Origin: Coleofasciculus sp. S288
GTDB taxonomy: Bacteria; Cyanobacteriota; Cyanobacteriia; Cyanobacteriales; Coleofasciculaceae
Direction of reading: 5' to 3'
Assembly: GCA_020216575.1 (NCBI GenBank)
Contig: JAIUYC010000109.1
Coordinates: 1-8,532, forward strand
Length of the DNA stretch: 8,532 nt
Shown: positions 7,075-8,532 of the stretch, one piece after another
How positions within the stretch are numbered: the stretch's first letter is position 1
How the letters are laid out: each line of letters opens with the position of its first letter
Notes under the pieces: model-generated
The model's input: only the letters and a program-made list of their open reading frames with translations
What the model was told of the DNA's origin: nothing
Database searches by the model: none
Position numbers and translations under genes: made by a program

Positions 7075-7135
7075 AATCGTTGTTGAATCGGTCTTCTAAC
7101 TTACTCAACATGGCAGCTGTAACCGCACTTAGAAC

Positions 7136-7167
7136 GTATCACTGGAAGAAAATGTGTGAAGTGATAC
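7136..7167. promoter_or_regulatory. Perfect 8-bp inverted repeat upstream of the RTX-phytase gene
   Basis: GTATCACT (7136-7143) and AGTGATAC (7160-7167) are exact reverse complements separated by 16 bases. The arm centres are 24 bases apart, a little over two helical turns, which would suit a dimeric regulator; the sequence could equally fold as an RNA hairpin. It lies about 60 bases upstream of the terminator-like hairpin. No regulator is identified. Confidence 0.35.
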
Positions 7168-7275
7168 AGAAAACATTGCCTGTAAAGTTTTGATGAAGGG
7201 ATAAAGAGGTCAGGAGTCAGGGGGGAAGAGTTTCATCCGTTGTTGTGAAGGCAGTTCATGGGGAGTCTTGCACTT

Positions 7276-7373
7276 GGCGGTTGAAACCGCAGCTATACAA
7301 ACAAAACCTGCCTACGCAGGTTGTAAAACTCTTGATTTTCAGTTAGTCCGCGTGGTGCGCTACGCGCAGCGCA
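7276..7373. repeat. Dispersed cyanobacterial hairpin repeat
   Basis: Three inverted repeats lie in a row. GCGGTT (7277-7282) pairs with AACCGC (7285-7290), AACCTGC (7305-7311) with GCAGGTT (7316-7322), and TGCGCT (7356-7361) with AGCGCA (7368-7373). The string joining them (AGCTATACAAACAAAACC; TCAGTTAGTCCGCG) matches my memory of a common intergenic repeat in Nostoc-like and Oscillatoria-like genomes, where the hairpins are kept by compensating changes. The right-hand GC-rich part resembles a second repeat type joined to it. No coding capacity. Confidence 0.6.
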
Positions 7374-7449
7374 AGGCGAAATGCTCGTTACTCGGAATGG
7401 AAGTTTGGTGAAAAATATAGGGAAAGAGCGATCGCAACGTTCTTGATCC

Positions 7450-7743
7450 GAGTTCAAAACTTGACGGTTGCAGCTTGGGACTGGAAATTTGGAGTTTGGA
7501 ACTCGGCGGTTGCTGGTTAAAGCAAGAAGATTGTTGTTTTAAGTAGGAAACTTGCCGACTAAAATAAGAAGATTGTTGTTTTAAGTAGGAAACTTGCCGA
7601 CTAAAACAAGAACTTTGTTGTTTTAAGTGGGAAACTTGCCGACTAAAACAAGAACTTTGTTGTTTTAAGTGGGAAACTTGCCGACTAAAACAAGAATTTT
7701 GTTGTTTTAAGTGGGAAACTTGGAGTTCAAAACTAGACTGTTG
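7450..7743. repeat. Imperfect direct repeat flanking the tandem array
   Basis: The 21-base segment at 7450-7470 and that at 7723-7743 agree at 19 positions; both begin GAGTTCAAAACT and end GTTG. They bracket the 42-bp tandem array plus about 53 bases of related A/T-rich sequence (7471-7523). They could be remnants of an insertion or of an older, longer repeat unit. Confidence 0.45.
7524..7722. repeat. 42-bp tandem repeat, four full copies and one partial
   Basis: Units start at 7524, 7566, 7608, 7650 and 7692; the last stops after 31 bases. The period is exactly 42. Each unit contains TTGTTTTA and, 18 bases later, TAAAACAA or a close variant, an 8-bp inverted repeat, with AAGT/ACTT nested inside. 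Units 1-2 share AAGAAGATTG and AAGTAGG, units 3-4 share AAGAACTTTG and AAGTGGG, and unit 5 has AAGAATTTTG. This neighbour-by-neighbour similarity points to growth by local duplication. There are no unique spacers, so it is a minisatellite and not a CRISPR array. It is not one of the repeat families I can name with confidence. Confidence 0.9.
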
Positions 7744-7874
7744 AAGAAACGTAGTGCAAGCGCCTTGTCTGCACCAGCGTTTTATCGCCTTTTTCGGTTT
7801 GCGATCGCTCTTTACTTGCTAACGGGGTGTACGGAAAGGTGATGCTTGGGTTTTGGAAGTGCTGCGATCGCGTT

Positions 7875-8532
7875 TTACTGTCTGTGCTTCCTCTTCTCAA
7901 TCTCAGCGATGGGTAGCAACAAGGTATCCTCAATCTGCGATCGTACCTCACGACTCAGATAACAATCACTATTTAGGCACTCTACTAGCAATAAATCGGC
8001 ATTGTAATACTGACTTAACGATGCTTTCTGCTGTTCGCTGAACTGCCAATCATGCCCTATATTGCGATGCTGAATCATCACGACTCTTAATTCTTCAGTC
8101 CAGGTTTGACCATTGGCTTCCCACCAGTGCTGACGACTCTCCAGATTGTCTTCTCGATTAGGAAGTTGCTTTTTAAGTAGTTGCAGCTTGTGCTTCAATT
8201 CAGGGTCGCAGGCAAGGATCAGAGCTCGGTCGAGTTCGCGGGCTTTGATGCTGTTGAGTTCAAGCTTGAGATCGGGATTGAAGTCGCGAATGAGTTTGAG
8301 GTCGAGGTCGAGGTCAAGATTGAATAAGTCGCGGCTAATATCGCACTTTAGGTTAGAGTCAAGGGCGAGGGCAAGGTCGAAGTCGAGAGCGAGGGCGAGA
8401 GCAAAGTAGAAAGCTCGGATAGCTGCTAGCTGGTAATCACCCTTGACTGAAATAGACTTCTGGCTTATCCACATCAGGAACTGCTGCAACTTCTCCTCAG
8501 CTACAAGCGCATCAACCTGCTGTTTCATTAAT
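7875..8532 (-). CDS. NACHT-family NTPase, C-terminal helical region (runs off the right edge)
   Basis: The frame is open to the window edge: the codon before the Met at 8528 is Leu with no stop, so this Met is probably internal and the gene is 5'-truncated by the window. The visible 217 residues match the C-terminal part of cyanobacterial NACHT proteins as I know them: QFLMWISQKSISVKGDYQLA (about 17-34), AIRAFYFALALAL (36-48), a Leu/Asp/Ala-rich segment (43-80), then WWEANGQTWTEELRVVMIQH (135-154), RNIGHDWQFSEQQ and LLLPIAEIEK near the end. NACHT proteins are STAND NTPases that sense a trigger and activate an effector; bacterial ones can defend against phage. Neither the effector nor the NACHT domain is visible, so the defence role rests on family resemblance. 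The stop is TAA at 7877-7875, and no terminator is evident downstream. Confidence 0.75.
   Translation of the reverse strand, partial: LMKQQVDALVAEEKLQQFLMWISQKSISVKGDYQLAAIRAFYFALALALDFDLALALDSNLKCDISRDLFNLDLDLDLKLIRDFNPDLKLELNSIKARELDRALILACDPELKHKLQLLKKQLPNREDNLESRQHWWEANGQTWTEELRVVMIQHRNIGHDWQFSEQQKASLSQYYNADLLLVECLNSDCYLSREVRSQIEDTLLLPIAEIEKRKHRQ

Larger units (their letters stand above)
115..7871. repeat. HIP1 octamers (GCGATCGC), eight dispersed copies
   Basis: GCGATCGC occurs at 115-122, 1184-1191, 3069-3076, 3285-3292, 4366-4373, 7428-7435, 7801-7808 and 7864-7871. That is about one per kilobase, against roughly one per 65 kb expected for a random octamer. Five copies are inside genes. 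High HIP1 density is a hallmark of many cyanobacterial chromosomes and is the best single clue to the host. Confidence 0.95.
6900..7874. other. Long non-coding stretch: leader structures, repeats and a tandem array
   Basis: No convincing gene is seen in these 975 bases. Right to left they contain two HIP1 octamers (7864-7871, 7801-7808), the 42-bp tandem array (7524-7722) with flanking similar sequences, another HIP1 (7428-7435), a hairpin-rich cyanobacterial repeat (7276-7373), a heptamer doublet GTCAGGA-GTCAGGG (7209-7222), an inverted repeat (7136-7167) and a terminator-like hairpin (7017-7074) ahead of the RTX-phytase start. A minus-strand frame of 152 codons (7818 to 7363) crosses the array without a stop but has no ATG or GTG. 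No clear terminator for the NACHT gene was seen. Confidence 0.6.

Noticed and set aside
6900..7200. Pho box upstream of the phosphoesterase gene
   Set aside because: I looked for tandem CTTAACCT-like octamers with three-base gaps on the minus strand and found only scattered weak matches such as those near 7090-7105.
7524..7722. Repeat array that might be a CRISPR
   Set aside because: The whole 42-base period is repeated head to tail with no unique spacers, and no cas genes are nearby.
7733..7951. Minus-strand 72-codon open frame overlapping the NACHT 3' end
   Set aside because: It is out of frame with the NACHT gene, overlaps its conserved C-terminus, and has no family resemblance or ribosome binding site.
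8146..8409. Plus-strand Arg/Ser-rich open frame
   Set aside because: It is the antisense reading of the Leu/Asp-rich part of the NACHT gene; its composition follows from that low-complexity DNA.

Overview
The window looks like chromosomal DNA of a filamentous, repeat-rich cyanobacterium. The palindrome GCGATCGC (HIP1, a cyanobacterial signature) occurs eight times in 8.5 kb. Several intergenic repeats are of types familiar from Nostoc/Oscillatoria-like genomes, and the proteins (RTX-tailed phytase-like enzyme, DUF2079 membrane protein, NACHT protein with a Leu/Asp-rich tail) resemble families common there. The species cannot be named from the sequence.

All four supported genes lie on the minus strand, so transcription runs right to left. 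From the right edge: 7875-8532 is the 3' end of a NACHT-type (STAND NTPase, prokaryotic innate-immunity-like) gene whose sensor-NTPase part lies outside the window. Next comes about 975 bases without a convincing gene. It holds a five-copy 42-bp tandem repeat (7524-7722), a hairpin-forming cyanobacterial repeat (7276-7373), an 8-bp inverted repeat (7136-7167) and a terminator-like hairpin (7017-7074) in the leader of the next gene.

2919-6899 is a very large gene of about 1326 codons. Its product is a secreted multidomain enzyme: endonuclease/exonuclease/phosphatase domain, 'esterase-like activity of phytase' domain, beta-propeller phytase domain, and a C-terminal RTX calcium-binding tail for type I secretion. 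The combination suggests extracellular phosphate scavenging from nucleic acids or other phosphoesters and inositol phosphates. No clear Pho box was found.

A dense repeat of three consecutive near-perfect palindromes (2823-2914) abuts the stop codon of that gene. 952-2712 encodes a DUF2079 polytopic membrane protein that carries an in-frame insertion made of two intergenic-repeat types (a G-rich tract and heptamer repeats). After 511 bases with an inverted-repeat element and a probable terminator, 1-440 is the 5' end of a GT4-family glycosyltransferase with a strong ribosome binding site.

The genes do not form an obvious operon; spacings are about 206, 511 and 975 bases. The DUF2079 protein and the glycosyltransferase could both act in envelope or sugar metabolism, but only their proximity suggests this. 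The most unusual items are the phosphoesterase fusion with its attenuator-like leader, the 42-bp tandem array, and the repeat insertion inside the membrane protein.
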